DNA of 45,954 nucleotides from an uncultured Lachnospiraceae bacterium (GTDB lineage: Bacteria; Bacillota; Clostridia; Lachnospirales; Lachnospiraceae): the NCBI GenBank assembly GCA_947626985.1, contig CANQUG010000028.1, forward strand, positions 1 through 45,954. Reading direction: 5' to 3'. This document shows, one piece after another, positions 15,581 to 25,028 of this stretch (position 1 is its first letter; every line of letters begins with the position of its first letter). The notes beneath the pieces were generated by a model that had not been told where the DNA came from, did not search any database, and saw only the letters and a program-made list of their open reading frames with translations. Made by a program: the position numbers and the translations under genes.

Positions 15581-18500
15581 ATGAAGCCATGCAGATTAGT
15601 GATGAGCGCTTTCGGGCCTTACGGAGACAGAACGGAGATTGATTTTGAACGGCTGGGGAGCAGCGGACTGTACCTGATCACGGGAGATACGGGAGCGGGA
15701 AAGACCACGATCTTTGACGCCATCACCTTCGCCCTGTACGGCGAGGCCAGCGGCAGCGTAAGAGAGTCCGGAATGTTCCGGAGCAAATATGCCTCTCCCG
15801 AGACTCCCACCTACGTGGAGCTTATCTTCTTATACCAGGGTAAACGTTACACAGTGAAGAGAAATCCGGAATATCTGCGGCCGAAGGGCCGGGGAGAAGG
15901 AATGACGCTTCAGAAGGGAGACGCGGTCCTTACGTTTCCGGATGAGCGCCAGCCGGTGGCAAAGAGCAGAGATGTGACCAGAGCGGTTACGGAACTGATT
16001 GGTCTGGATTATCAGCAGTTCACGCAGATTGCCATGATCGCCCAGGGAGATTTTCAGAAGCTTCTTCTGGCGGGAACCGCGGAGCGCGGGGAGATCTTCC
16101 GGCAGATTTTTCACACGGGAATCTATCAGGAAATTCAGAACAGGCTGCGGGATGCGGTGAAGGAGCGGTGGAAGGAATACGACGAACTTCGCAGAAGCAT
16201 CAGCCAGTATCTCAGCGGTGTGAAATGCGGGGAGAACGCTGCTCTGGAAGGAGAACTGGAGACCCTGAAGCAGGTGAAATTCGAAGGCCGGGCAGAGCGG
16301 GGACTGGAGATTCTGGAGCTCCTTCTGGAGGAGGAAAAAAAGCTTCTGGAGGAATTCCGGGGGCAGGAAAAGGAACTGAGAGAGCAGATTGCCGGGGAGG
16401 ATCGGCTTCTGGAGCGGGCCGGCCAGAGAAAAAGGCTGCTGGAGGATTCACGGAAGAAGCAGGAGGAGCTGGAGGCTGCCATTCCTCATCTGGAGGAATT
16501 GAAAAAAAATATGGAGGAAGCCGAAGCCGGAGCAGCGGCCTGTGAGGAGATCAGACTTTCTGTGACGCAGACGGAGGAAAAGCTCAGGCAGTATGAAGAA
16601 CTTGACAAATATGAGAAGCTGCAGAGGGAGAAAAGCAGCGAAATCGAGGAAAGCAGCCGGGAACGGGGAGACAGGGAAAAACAGACAGTCCTTTTAACAG
16701 ACCATATTATGGGACAGAAACAGGCCCTTGAAACATTGAAGGACACGGGCGAGGAAAAAGAACGTCTGGATCATCAGAAAAAGGATCTGCAGTCCCGAAA
16801 AAAGGATATCAAAAAGCTGCTGGAGGAATTGAAAAAGAACGGAAAAGAACAGACGGAGACGGCGGAGCTTCTGGAAAAGCAGCAGGAGGAGACAGCCTCC
16901 GCCCGGGAAAATCTGGAGGAAACGCGGCAGAAGGGTGAGGAGCTTTCGGACAGAGAACTGAAACTGGTGACTCTGGAGAGCAGAAAGAAAGCCTTCAAAA
17001 CACAGCGCACACAGCTGAAGCAGCTTCAGAAAACTTTCGGGGATTCCCAAAGCGCCCTTGCGGAAGAGGAGGAGCGCCTGAAAGCCCTGCTTCTTCGAAA
17101 AGGACAGATTCTGGAGGACGAGGAAGGGAATTCCAGGGATATCCGGAAGCTGCTCTTTGAGACGGAGCGTATAAAGGAAGAATTAAAAATCCGCGGGGAG
17201 GAGATGGAGAATCTTCGTCTTCTTCTGGGAAGGCTGAAAAGGAAGGGCAAAGTCTATACGGAAAAGCAGGCCGAGTATGAGACTGCTGTGAGACACTGCG
17301 GAGAACTCCGTGAGAAGTATTACGGGCTGGAACGAATGTTTCTGGACGCTCAGGCGGGAATACTGGCGGCAGGACTGGAGGAGGGAAAGCCCTGTCCGGT
17401 GTGCGGTTCCATCCATCATCCTGCGCCCAGATCCCTTCCGCTTGAGGTACCGGATCAGGGAACGCTCAATGAGGAAAAGGACGCCCTTGCCGAAGCGGAA
17501 GCGCAGATGAGGGAGCTCAGCGAGGCCGCGGCCAAAGTGAGGGAGCAGCTGGTGCGGGAAGGCTTCGAAGCGGGCAGACTGTGCGAAAAACTTCTGGGGA
17601 TGGAAGGGATTCCGGAGGATTCCCCGGAGGAGCTTTTAGCATATCTGGGAACTGCGGGAAAAGCCCTGCCGGCAAAGCAGAAGGAAAACGCCGGGAAGCT
17701 CCGCACTGCGGAATCAGATGGAAAGCGTCTGGAAGAGAATCTGCAGGAACTGAATGAACTGGAGGAGAGAGAGCAGACCATAAGGAAAACGATGGGTTCT
17801 CTGGAAGGGAGAAAACAGACAGTCTGCGCCCAGATCCGGTCTGCTCTGGCTGAGAGCGGGGAGATGGCAGGCAGCAGAAGCGGTCCGTCAGAGTATGCAG
17901 CAGAATACACGGAGGAAGGAAAAACCTCCAGTGTGACTGCCGGAGAAGCACAGGATACAGCTGCTGAGACGGATATTTTCCGGGAGGAAGCTTCGGAAGA
18001 AGAAATGATGGACAGAATTTCCGGGGAGCTTCAGCGGCTTCAGAAGGAAATCCGGGAGATGGAGAAACGGGAAAAAGCATACCGGGAGGACGTTCGTCTG
18101 CGGAAGGAATATCTGGAAAAGCAACAGGAGCTTCAGGAGCTGATCGAGAAGCTGAAGGCGGAAATGGAAGACCGGAAGAGCCGCCTGCAGGTTTTAAAAA
18201 GCCGGCAGGAGGAACGCAGGGAAAGCCTTTGCGAAACTCTTGCAGACGCGGAGTCTGTGTGGAAAAAGGAGCCTTCCGGTGAGCCGTCTGCGGCGGACGG
18301 TTTTACGGAAAATGTCCTGACTGTGGAAAGTCTGCGGACGATATCGTCCGGAGAGGAAGATTTTTCCGAAAACGGTCCGGGGAGAGACGAGGGTGATTCA
18401 GGGAAAGACATTCCTCTTCAGGAACTGATGGCGAAGGGAAAAAAGACTCTGGAAGTTCTTGGACAGGAGGAGGAAAAGCTGAATCTGGAGATTGCATCTA

Positions 18501-19570
18501 ATCTGGAAAAGGGCAGGAAAAAGGCAGAGCTGGAGAAGAAAATTCCGGAGAATGAGAAGAAGCTTGCTAAGCTTCGGGAAGAGATTCAGGAGCTTCTGGT
18601 AGCGCTGACCAGGCTGCAGGCGGAAAGAGAGCAGACGGATGAGAAAATCCGTCTCTGCCGGGAAAAGATTTCCGGCCGGAAGCGGGAGGATCTGAAACAG
18701 GACAAGCTGCTTGCCGAACAGAAAATTGCGGACCTTCTCAAAGCGCAGGAGCAGGCAGAAAAGGTATATCAGAAGGAGAATGAAAAGGTGACCCGGCTGC
18801 GTTCGGATGCGGCGGCCCTTGAAAGGCAGGTTCGGGATCTGGGAGAGGCGCTGGATGAGGAAGAAATCCAGGCGCGAAAGAGAAAACTGGAGGAACGTCG
18901 GGAAGCTCTTGCTGTGAGACAGCGGGAAGTGCATACAGCCTGTGATGTAAATCAGGATATTTATGAGTCGGTGAAGGACAGACAGGCGGCCATGGTTGCG
19001 GCGGAACAGGAGTATGTACAAATCCGGACGCTTTCTGATACCGCAAACGGGACGCTGGGCGGAAAGCGGAAGATCGAGCTGGAGACCTATGTGCAGATGG
19101 CCTATTTTGACAGAATTCTCCGCCGGGCCAATCTGCGGCTTCTCACCATGAGCAGCGGTCAGTATGAACTGAAACGTCAGGAAGAGGGCGGCAATAAGAA
19201 GGAGAAGGCCGGACTGGAACTGAATGTGATCGATCATTATAACGGCAGTGAGCGCAGCGTGAAAACACTTTCCGGCGGAGAGTCCTTCCAGGCGTCTTTG
19301 TCTCTGGCGTTGGGACTCTCGGATGAGGTGCAGTCCAGGGCAGGCGGAATCCGTCTGGACGCCATGTTTGTGGACGAGGGATTCGGATCGCTGGACGATG
19401 AAGCGCTGAATCAAGCCATGAAGGCTCTGGGCGGTCTCACGGAGGGAGATCGGATTGTAGGGATCATCTCCCACGTGGCGGAGCTGAAGGAACGGATTGA
19501 GAAGAAGATTGTGGTGAATAAGGAGCGGGGCAGGAGCGGCGTTGCCAGTCATGTGCAGGTGGTGTGCTGA
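15581..19570 (+). CDS. sbcC: Exonuclease SbcCD subunit C (Rad50 homologue), enlarged
   Basis: A 1329-residue SMC-like ATPase that pairs with SbcD. The N-terminal Walker A is GDTGAGKTT (about residues 35-43). Two coiled-coil arms meet at the zinc hook CPVCGSIHHP (about 605). The C-terminal lobe has the ABC signature TLSGGESFQASLSLALGLSD and Walker B DAMFVDEGFGSLDDE. It is longer than the roughly 1050 residues of E. coli SbcC. The second arm is interrupted by two Ser/Gly/Glu-rich stretches without heptads (about 757-803 and 888-946); these account for part of the extra length. Both globular ends and the hook are intact, so it should be functional. AGGAGGAG precedes the ATG. Confidence 0.96.
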   Translation: MKPCRLVMSAFGPYGDRTEIDFERLGSSGLYLITGDTGAGKTTIFDAITFALYGEASGSVRESGMFRSKYASPETPTYVELIFLYQGKRYTVKRNPEYLRPKGRGEGMTLQKGDAVLTFPDERQPVAKSRDVTRAVTELIGLDYQQFTQIAMIAQGDFQKLLLAGTAERGEIFRQIFHTGIYQEIQNRLRDAVKERWKEYDELRRSISQYLSGVKCGENAALEGELETLKQVKFEGRAERGLEILELLLEEEKKLLEEFRGQEKELREQIAGEDRLLERAGQRKRLLEDSRKKQEELEAAIPHLEELKKNMEEAEAGAAACEEIRLSVTQTEEKLRQYEELDKYEKLQREKSSEIEESSRERGDREKQTVLLTDHIMGQKQALETLKDTGEEKERLDHQKKDLQSRKKDIKKLLEELKKNGKEQTETAELLEKQQEETASARENLEETRQKGEELSDRELKLVTLESRKKAFKTQRTQLKQLQKTFGDSQSALAEEEERLKALLLRKGQILEDEEGNSRDIRKLLFETERIKEELKIRGEEMENLRLLLGRLKRKGKVYTEKQAEYETAVRHCGELREKYYGLERMFLDAQAGILAAGLEEGKPCPVCGSIHHPAPRSLPLEVPDQGTLNEEKDALAEAEAQMRELSEAAAKVREQLVREGFEAGRLCEKLLGMEGIPEDSPEELLAYLGTAGKALPAKQKENAGKLRTAESDGKRLEENLQELNELEEREQTIRKTMGSLEGRKQTVCAQIRSALAESGEMAGSRSGPSEYAAEYTEEGKTSSVTAGEAQDTAAETDIFREEASEEEMMDRISGELQRLQKEIREMEKREKAYREDVRLRKEYLEKQQELQELIEKLKAEMEDRKSRLQVLKSRQEERRESLCETLADAESVWKKEPSGEPSAADGFTENVLTVESLRTISSGEEDFSENGPGRDEGDSGKDIPLQELMAKGKKTLEVLGQEEEKLNLEIASNLEKGRKKAELEKKIPENEKKLAKLREEIQELLVALTRLQAEREQTDEKIRLCREKISGRKREDLKQDKLLAEQKIADLLKAQEQAEKVYQKENEKVTRLRSDAAALERQVRDLGEALDEEEIQARKRKLEERREALAVRQREVHTACDVNQDIYESVKDRQAAMVAAEQEYVQIRTLSDTANGTLGGKRKIELETYVQMAYFDRILRRANLRLLTMSSGQYELKRQEEGGNKKEKAGLELNVIDHYNGSERSVKTLSGGESFQASLSLALGLSDEVQSRAGGIRLDAMFVDEGFGSLDDEALNQAMKALGGLTEGDRIVGIISHVAELKERIEKKIVVNKERGRSGVASHVQVVC

Positions 19571-19685
19571 CTCGGATTGAATGAGGGTTGGCGGCACAAT
19601 GGTTTGGACTTGCTATGGCGGGGACGTGTGTGGTAAACTGGAGATGTTTGCTGTGAAGTATAAAGCCCGGAGGAACTTTAGAAAA

Positions 19686-20498
19686 ATGGACAGGGAGCGA
19701 AACAGGGTGATTGTGGTACGGGGAGGCGGGGATTTGGCCAGCGGGGTCATTCATCGTCTTCATCGGTGCGGATACCGGGTGCTGATTCTGGAGAGTGAAA
19801 ATCCCAGCGCTGTGCGGAGAATGGTATCCTTCTGCGAGGCTGTATATGACGGGGAAACTCTCGTGGAGGGAGTTTTATGCAGAAAAGCAGATTCCCTGAC
19901 AGAGTGCGAAGCCATATGGGAGAGGGGAGATATCCCGCTTCTCTGCGATCCTGCGGGGGAGAGTATCCGGAGGATTCGTCCTGCCGCAGTGATAGATGCG
20001 ATTATGGCGAAGAGAAATCTGGGCACGCAGCGCGGAATGGCGCCTCTTACCATTGCCCTTGGTCCCGGTTTTGAGGCCGGGGAGGATGTGGATTATGTGG
20101 TGGAGACTATGCGGGGGCATAATCTGGGCCGAATCATTCAGGAGGGTGCTGCTTTTCCAAATACGGGAATTCCCGGTGTGATCGCCGGTGTGGGTGCGAA
20201 AAGAGTGATTCGCGCCACGGCGGACGGCAACATTCATAACTGTGCGGATATCTCCGATCTGGTGGAGGAAGGGGATGTTCTTGCCATGATCGGGGAGACT
20301 CTGGTTCTGGCGCCCTTTACAGGCATTTTAAGGGGAATGATACGGGATGGCTATTATGTGAATGAGGGAATGAAAATCGGCGATATGGATCCCCGCGTGG
20401 AAGAAACCGAAAACTGCTTTACCATTTCCGACAAAGCCAGATGTATTGCCGGGAGTGTTCTGGAAATACTGGTGGCGGAAGGAGTGCTGCCGGAATGA
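19686..20498 (+). CDS. yqeB: Selenium-dependent molybdenum hydroxylase maturation protein YqeB
   Basis: A 270-residue protein of the EF2563/YqeB family, found with selenium-dependent molybdenum hydroxylases and thought to help mature their labile-selenium molybdenum cofactor. The start VIVVRGGGDLASGVIHRLHR resembles a Rossmann nucleotide-binding turn, with CDPAGESIRRIRPAAVIDAI in the middle and GIPGVIAGVGAKRVIRA after it. The frame is open from 19581, but the first 35 codons have no family character; ATG 19686, with CGGAGG about 12 bases upstream, is preferred. yqeC and mocA follow in the same direction. The tail of the gene, including its stop codon, is part of a 42-bp duplication. Confidence 0.9.
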   Translation: MDRERNRVIVVRGGGDLASGVIHRLHRCGYRVLILESENPSAVRRMVSFCEAVYDGETLVEGVLCRKADSLTECEAIWERGDIPLLCDPAGESIRRIRPAAVIDAIMAKRNLGTQRGMAPLTIALGPGFEAGEDVDYVVETMRGHNLGRIIQEGAAFPNTGIPGVIAGVGAKRVIRATADGNIHNCADISDLVEEGDVLAMIGETLVLAPFTGILRGMIRDGYYVNEGMKIGDMDPRVEETENCFTISDKARCIAGSVLEILVAEGVLPE

Positions 20499-20560
20499 GG
20501 ATGAGGCTGGAAGAATGTCAGACGAAGGCTGCCGGAATGAGGATGAGATTGGAAGAATAA
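20486..20560. repeat. 42-bp duplication spanning the yqeB stop codon
   Basis: GCTGCCGGAATGAGGATGAG begins at 20486 and again at 20528, followed in both by a TTGGAAGAAT-like tail. The first copy encodes the last residues of YqeB and its TGA stop; the second lies wholly in the intergenic region. It shows a repeat originating from a gene end. Confidence 0.8.
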
Positions 20561-20617
20561 TCGGATGGGATGTTTCTGGAGTGATCCTGAAAAAGTATCG
20601 GAAGGGGTGTTGCCAGG

Positions 20618-21331
20618 ATGAGGTTTTCCGGGAATTATCTGGAATTATTGGAAATTGATCCGGAAGAAACTCCGGTAATCGCTGTTGTGGGAGGCGGAGG
20701 AAAGACCAGTCTCATCTTCCGGCTTGCCCGGGAGCTTGCGGTCCGGAAAAAGTCTGTGGCAGTTACTACTACCACCCATATGGCCTTTGAACCGGAGCGG
20801 CCTTTTGCCCTGGACGGGCAGGAAGAGCTGGTGAAAAAAAATCTCAGAGAGTATGGATACACGATTGCGGCCGGTTTTCAGAGGGATTCCGGGAAATTGT
20901 GCAGTCTTACGGAGGACAGACTCCTCCTGTTAAAGGATTGGTGCGATGTGCTTCTTGTGGAGGCGGATGGTTCCCGCGGGCTTCCCATCAAGGTGCCGGC
21001 AGCCTGGGAACCGGTTGTTCCATCCATTACGGGTCTGGTAATAGGTGTGGCGGGACTGGATTGTCTGGGAAAAGCCATCGGAAAGACGGCGCATCGGGCA
21101 GAACTTGTGTCAGAGTTCCTGAAAAAAAGTCCGGATGCCCCGGTGACGCCTGAGGATGTGGTGAAGATCGCTGCCTCTGCCGAAGGTCTGAAAAAAGGCG
21201 TGGGGAACCGGGCATACAGAGTATATCTGAATAAGGCAGACGTGCTGACAGACTTAAGTCCTGCGCAGGAAATTGCGGAGCGTCTGTTGGAGCAGAAGGT
21301 GGCTGCAGTCTGGGGATGCCTCAGGAAATAA
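20618..21331 (+). CDS. yqeC: Selenium-cofactor maturation protein YqeC
   Basis: A 237-residue protein of the YqeC family, annotated as an accessory protein of selenium-dependent molybdenum hydroxylases. The P-loop-like segment AVVGGGGKTSLIFRLARELA (about residues 22-41) is diagnostic, followed by VAVTTTTHM and a conserved VLLVEADGSRGLPIKVPAAW (about 109-128), which carries the family's EADGSR motif. The C-terminal half includes YLNKADV, a GTPase-like NKxD variant. It lies between yqeB and mocA, as in other genomes with this set. The gap upstream contains repeated yqeB-end sequence. AGGGGTGTTGCCAGG before the ATG is a weak ribosome site. Confidence 0.92.
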   Translation: MRFSGNYLELLEIDPEETPVIAVVGGGGKTSLIFRLARELAVRKKSVAVTTTTHMAFEPERPFALDGQEELVKKNLREYGYTIAAGFQRDSGKLCSLTEDRLLLLKDWCDVLLVEADGSRGLPIKVPAAWEPVVPSITGLVIGVAGLDCLGKAIGKTAHRAELVSEFLKKSPDAPVTPEDVVKIAASAEGLKKGVGNRAYRVYLNKADVLTDLSPAQEIAERLLEQKVAAVWGCLRK

Positions 21332-21422
21332 AGCGGATGAACCGAAATGACCTGCTGAGAGAAGGTGTCCGTGAGGAATATATGAGGAAATGTACCGGAT
21401 GAACAAAGGAGGCGTACTGGCC

Positions 21423-22031
21423 ATGCAGGAGGGAGCGGTGGAGATGGATGTCGGGCTGATTATGCTGGCGGCGGGCAGCAGCCGGCGATTCGGCTCCAAT
21501 AAGCTGCTGTGTCCTGTGGACGGAACTCCCATGTATGGGAGAATCCTGAAACAGCTCGTGACAGTGGCCGTGGAGTTTGCTCTTGATATTACGGTAGTCA
21601 CCCGCTGGAAGGAAATTGCGGAAGCGGCGGAAAAAGCGGGGGCATGCGTTCTGGACAATCCGTATTATCAGGAGGGAATTTCTTCCTCCGTGAAAATCGG
21701 ACTCAGGGCAAACCTTCATCACAGTGCCTGCCTGTTCACAGTGGCGGATCAGCCCTGGCTTACCGCGGAAACCATTGGCAGGCTCCTGAGACTTTCTCAG
21801 GAATCGAAAAAAGGAATCGCCTGTGTCTGTCATCAGGGCAAAACCGGAAATCCCTGCATTTTTTCAGCCCTGTATTACCCTGAGCTTCTGAAGCTTGACG
21901 GGGATGTGGGCGGCAGAAAAGTGCTCATAGCCCACAAGGAAGATGCGGAATTCCTGGAGGTGGAGGATGAAAAAGAGCTTCGGGACGTAGATGTCAGGAC
22001 GCAGGGATTTTTTGAAAGGGGAGAATTATAA
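21423..22031 (+). CDS. mocA: MocA-like nucleotidyltransferase (molybdenum cofactor cytidylyl/guanylyltransferase)
   Basis: A roughly 202-residue nucleotidyltransferase of the MobA/MocA fold, which adds a nucleotide to molybdopterin. The signature GLIMLAAGSSRRFGSNKLLC opens the domain, with VTVADQPWLT-like ADQPWLT (about 113) coordinating metal and GNPCIFSALYYPEL in the acceptor region. Three starts are possible. ATG 21423 follows a perfect AAAGGAGG at 21405-21412. ATG 21444, preceded by AGGAGGGA, gives MDVGLIMLAAG, which matches the family's length better. Upstream ATGs at 21390 and 21399 look less likely. Neighbouring yqeB and yqeC support a role in a selenium-molybdenum hydroxylase; no hydroxylase gene is in the window. 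Confidence 0.88.
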   Translation: MQEGAVEMDVGLIMLAAGSSRRFGSNKLLCPVDGTPMYGRILKQLVTVAVEFALDITVVTRWKEIAEAAEKAGACVLDNPYYQEGISSSVKIGLRANLHHSACLFTVADQPWLTAETIGRLLRLSQESKKGIACVCHQGKTGNPCIFSALYYPELLKLDGDVGGRKVLIAHKEDAEFLEVEDEKELRDVDVRTQGFFERGEL

Positions 22032-22235
22032 TCCTGGATATGTGAAAAGGGGATTATAATCTGGAATATTTGAAAAGAGAGAATTATGATCCAGGATATT
22101 TGAAGAGGGAGGATAATAATCCAGAATATTTAAAAAGTGAGAATGATAATTCGACTTATTTAAAAGGCACAATTATGATTCAGCTTATTTAATAATCCGG
22201 CTTATTTGAAAAAGAAGAATAATAATCCGGCCTGT
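22011..22235. repeat. Degenerate 30-bp tandem repeat running out of the mocA 3' end
   Basis: Seven to eight units of about 30 bases follow the pattern TTGAAAAGRGAGAATTATAA plus TCCRGGATAT. The first unit encodes the final MocA residues and its stop codon, and the rest are intergenic. Later copies drift, and one is shortened. The remaining bases to the MATE start at 22332 are GC-rich with no recognisable element beyond a GAGGTGG ribosome site. Confidence 0.8.
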
Positions 22236-22331
22236 CAGTTATAGGGCTGGGCGGCCGCCGGGACAGGATTCCGGGCAGCCGTCGCTTAGCTCCGCAGCCG
22301 GAGAATATTTGTAATTACGAGGTGGTCATCA

Positions 22332-23696
22332 ATGAAAGTACATCAGACAGACTTTTCCCACGGAAGCGTTTACAAAAATATTATGGAAGTGGCTTTGCCC
22401 ATGACCTTTGCGCAGCTTTTAAATCTGCTCTACAATATTGTGGACCGGATGTATATCGGCAGGATTCCGGGAGAAGGCACCGTGGCCCTCACGGGGGTGG
22501 GCGTCTGCTTTCCCATTATCACGCTGATCACGGCCTTTACCTATCTGTTCGGAAACGGAGGCGGGCCGCTGTGCGCCATGGAGCGGGGAAGAGGAAATGA
22601 GGAGGAAGCGGAGAGGCTTATGGGAAATACTTTCTCCATGCTGGTTCTCACGGGAATCATCCTGATGGCTGTGGGCTATCTGTTTCACCGCCCTATTCTC
22701 TATGCCTTCGGAGCCAGCGATACCACATTTCCCTATGCGGGAGCCTACATAAAAGTGTACCTTCTGGGAACCCTGTTTGTGATGATTTCACTGGGTCTGA
22801 ATCCCTTTATCAACAGCCAGGGCTTCGGAAATATCGGGATGTTCACCGTTCTTATCGGAGCGGTGATGAATATCGTTCTGGATCCCCTGTTTATTTTTGT
22901 ATTTCACATGGGGGTGAAGGGCGCCGCCCTTGCCACTATTATTTCCCAGGGATGCTCCGCTCTGTGGGTGCTTCGCTTTCTCACAGGGCCGAAGGCGGTG
23001 CTTCATTTAAAGGGCTATTCTCTTCGCATCCAGTGGAAACGGGTTCTTCGGATCATGTCCCTGGGCGTGTCGGGATTTATCATGGCCTTTACCAACAGCC
23101 TGGTTCAGGTGGTCTGCAACGCCACGCTGCAGGTTTACGGCGGAGACCTTTATGTGGGAATTATGACGGTACTGAACTCCGTGAGGGAGATCTTTACCAT
23201 GCCGGTGCACGGACTTACCAGCGGCGCGTCCCCCGTTATGAGCTATAATTACGGGGAAAAGGCCTACGGCCGGGTGAAACAGGCGATCGGCTTCATCACT
23301 TTGGTGGGTGTGGTCTATACGCTGGCTGCCTGGGGGCTTTTAAAGCTGATTCCGGACTTTTTTATCCGGCTGTTCAACAATGAGCCTCAGCTGGTGGAGA
23401 AAGGCAGAGAAGCCCTGCATATTTACTTTTTCGGATTTATCTTCATGGCCCTGCAGTTTACCGGGCAAAACGTGTTCGTGGCCCTTGGAAAGGCGAAAAA
23501 GGCTACCTTTTTCTCACTTTTCAGGAAGGCCATCATCGTGACGCCGCTTACCATCCTTCTCCCCATGGTGGGAGGTCTGGGAGTGGACGGCGTTTTCTGG
23601 GCGGAGCCCATTTCCAATCTTGTGGGAGGGTGCGCCTGCTTTTTCACCATGCTGATTACGGTCCTTCCGGAGCTGAAGGAGGACAAAAAAGGGTAA
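22332..23696 (+). CDS. MATE family efflux transporter
   Basis: A 454-residue membrane protein of the multi-antimicrobial extrusion family, a cation-coupled exporter of drugs or metabolites. About twelve hydrophobic segments can be read in two halves. The first half opens with PMTFAQLLNLLYNIVDRMYI, the usual MATE start, and contains GNGGGPLCAMERGRG (about 78-92). The second half includes PVHGLTSGASPVMSYNYG (about 291-308), the matching internal repeat motif. Length is normal. The ATG at 22332 has GAGGTGG six bases upstream. It stands alone between the mocA repeat region and the DUF1015 gene. Substrate unknown. Confidence 0.95.
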   Translation: MKVHQTDFSHGSVYKNIMEVALPMTFAQLLNLLYNIVDRMYIGRIPGEGTVALTGVGVCFPIITLITAFTYLFGNGGGPLCAMERGRGNEEEAERLMGNTFSMLVLTGIILMAVGYLFHRPILYAFGASDTTFPYAGAYIKVYLLGTLFVMISLGLNPFINSQGFGNIGMFTVLIGAVMNIVLDPLFIFVFHMGVKGAALATIISQGCSALWVLRFLTGPKAVLHLKGYSLRIQWKRVLRIMSLGVSGFIMAFTNSLVQVVCNATLQVYGGDLYVGIMTVLNSVREIFTMPVHGLTSGASPVMSYNYGEKAYGRVKQAIGFITLVGVVYTLAAWGLLKLIPDFFIRLFNNEPQLVEKGREALHIYFFGFIFMALQFTGQNVFVALGKAKKATFFSLFRKAIIVTPLTILLPMVGGLGVDGVFWAEPISNLVGGCACFFTMLITVLPELKEDKKG

Positions 23697-23783
23697 ATGC
23701 AGCTTTAAGGTGAACGGAAATATTCTGTAGAAACCACAAATTCAGCAATTCAGCAGAGGACAAACAACAGAGAGGAGATTTTT

Positions 23784-25028
23784 ATGGCAGTATTTCAGGC
23801 ATTTCGCGCATTGCGGCCGGTGAAGGAGAAAGCCTGCGCTGTGGCGGCCCTTCCCTACGATGTGGTAAGCAGAGAGGAAGCCAGGGTGATCGGAGAAAAG
23901 AATCCGGATTCCTTTCTTCATGTAGACCGGGCGGAGATGGATCTGGAACCGGAGATCGATCTGTATGATCCGAGAGTTTACGAGAAGGCGGCGGAGAATC
24001 TCAGAAACATGGAAAAAAAGGGGATAATGGTTCAGGACGAAAAGCCCTGCTATTATCTCTATGAACTCACCAGGAGAGGCAGAACACAGACGGGATTCGT
24101 TGGCTGCAGTGCCATCGACGATTACCTGAACGGAGTGGTGAAAAAGCATGAGCTTACCCGGGAGGATAAGGAGCTGGACCGGATTCATCACGTGGATACC
24201 TGTGACGCAAATACAGGACCTATTTATCTCACCTGCAGATTTTCGCAGGAGCTTCTGGATTTCATGGAAAACTGGAAGGAGAGCCGGAAGCCGGTATATG
24301 ATTTTACAGCGGACGACGGAGTGATCCACCGCGTCTGGGTGGTGGAGGAGGATGAAAAAATCCGGAGCATCCGCGAAGAGTTTGAAAAAATTTCCTCCAT
24401 CTACATAGCTGACGGCCACCACCGGGCAGCCTCCGCGGTGAAGGTGGGGCTGAAACGGCGGGAGGAGCATCCGGGCTATACGGGCAAAGAGGAATTTAAC
24501 TATTTTATGTCCGTGATTTTTCCCTGGGACCAGCTGACCCTTCTTCCCTATCACCGGGTGGTGAAGGATCTGAACGGACTGTCCGAAAAAGCATTCGTGG
24601 GGAGCATGAAGTTCTATTTTGAACTGATGGCCATGCCCGGATTTCCCTGCAGGCCGGTGATGAAGCATTCCATGGGGATGTATGTGGGGGGAGAGTGGTA
24701 CCATCTGAAGGCCTGGCCGGATGTGTACGAAAATAAAGATTCCGTGGCCAGCCTGGATGTGTCCATTCTTCAGGACAGAGTTTTGGGTCCGGTGCTTGGA
24801 ATCAAAGATCCCCGGACGGATCAGAGGATCCGGTTCCTGGGAGGAAATGTGAAGCTTACAGACCTTGCGGCTGCGGCGGATGAGACAGGGGGCGTGGCGT
24901 TTGCCATGTATCCCACTTCTGTGGGCGAATTAATGGATATTGCGGATGAGGGAAAGCTTATGCCTCCCAAGTCCACCTGGTTTGAGCCGAAGCTGAGGAG
25001 CGGTCTGTTTATTCATAAACTGTCTTAA
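23784..25028 (+). CDS. DUF1015 family protein
   Basis: A 414-residue cytosolic protein of the DUF1015 family (PF06245). Family hallmarks include LPYDVVSREEAR (about residues 24-35), NPDSFLHVDRAE (about 40-51), YIADGHHRAASA (about 209-220) and PYHRVVKDL (about 254-262). The family is widespread in anaerobic Firmicutes, and its molecular activity is not established as far as can be told here; the conserved DGHHR motif suggests a metal or catalytic centre. AGAGAGGAG lies eight bases before the ATG. In many genomes the gene sits near serine or phosphoglycerate metabolism genes, none of which are visible here. Confidence 0.93.
   Translation: MAVFQAFRALRPVKEKACAVAALPYDVVSREEARVIGEKNPDSFLHVDRAEMDLEPEIDLYDPRVYEKAAENLRNMEKKGIMVQDEKPCYYLYELTRRGRTQTGFVGCSAIDDYLNGVVKKHELTREDKELDRIHHVDTCDANTGPIYLTCRFSQELLDFMENWKESRKPVYDFTADDGVIHRVWVVEEDEKIRSIREEFEKISSIYIADGHHRAASAVKVGLKRREEHPGYTGKEEFNYFMSVIFPWDQLTLLPYHRVVKDLNGLSEKAFVGSMKFYFELMAMPGFPCRPVMKHSMGMYVGGEWYHLKAWPDVYENKDSVASLDVSILQDRVLGPVLGIKDPRTDQRIRFLGGNVKLTDLAAAADETGGVAFAMYPTSVGELMDIADEGKLMPPKSTWFEPKLRSGLFIHKLS

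Noticed and set aside
18398..19597. 399-codon frame antisense to sbcC
   Set aside because: Shadow of the sbcC C-terminal half; composition reflects the opposite strand.
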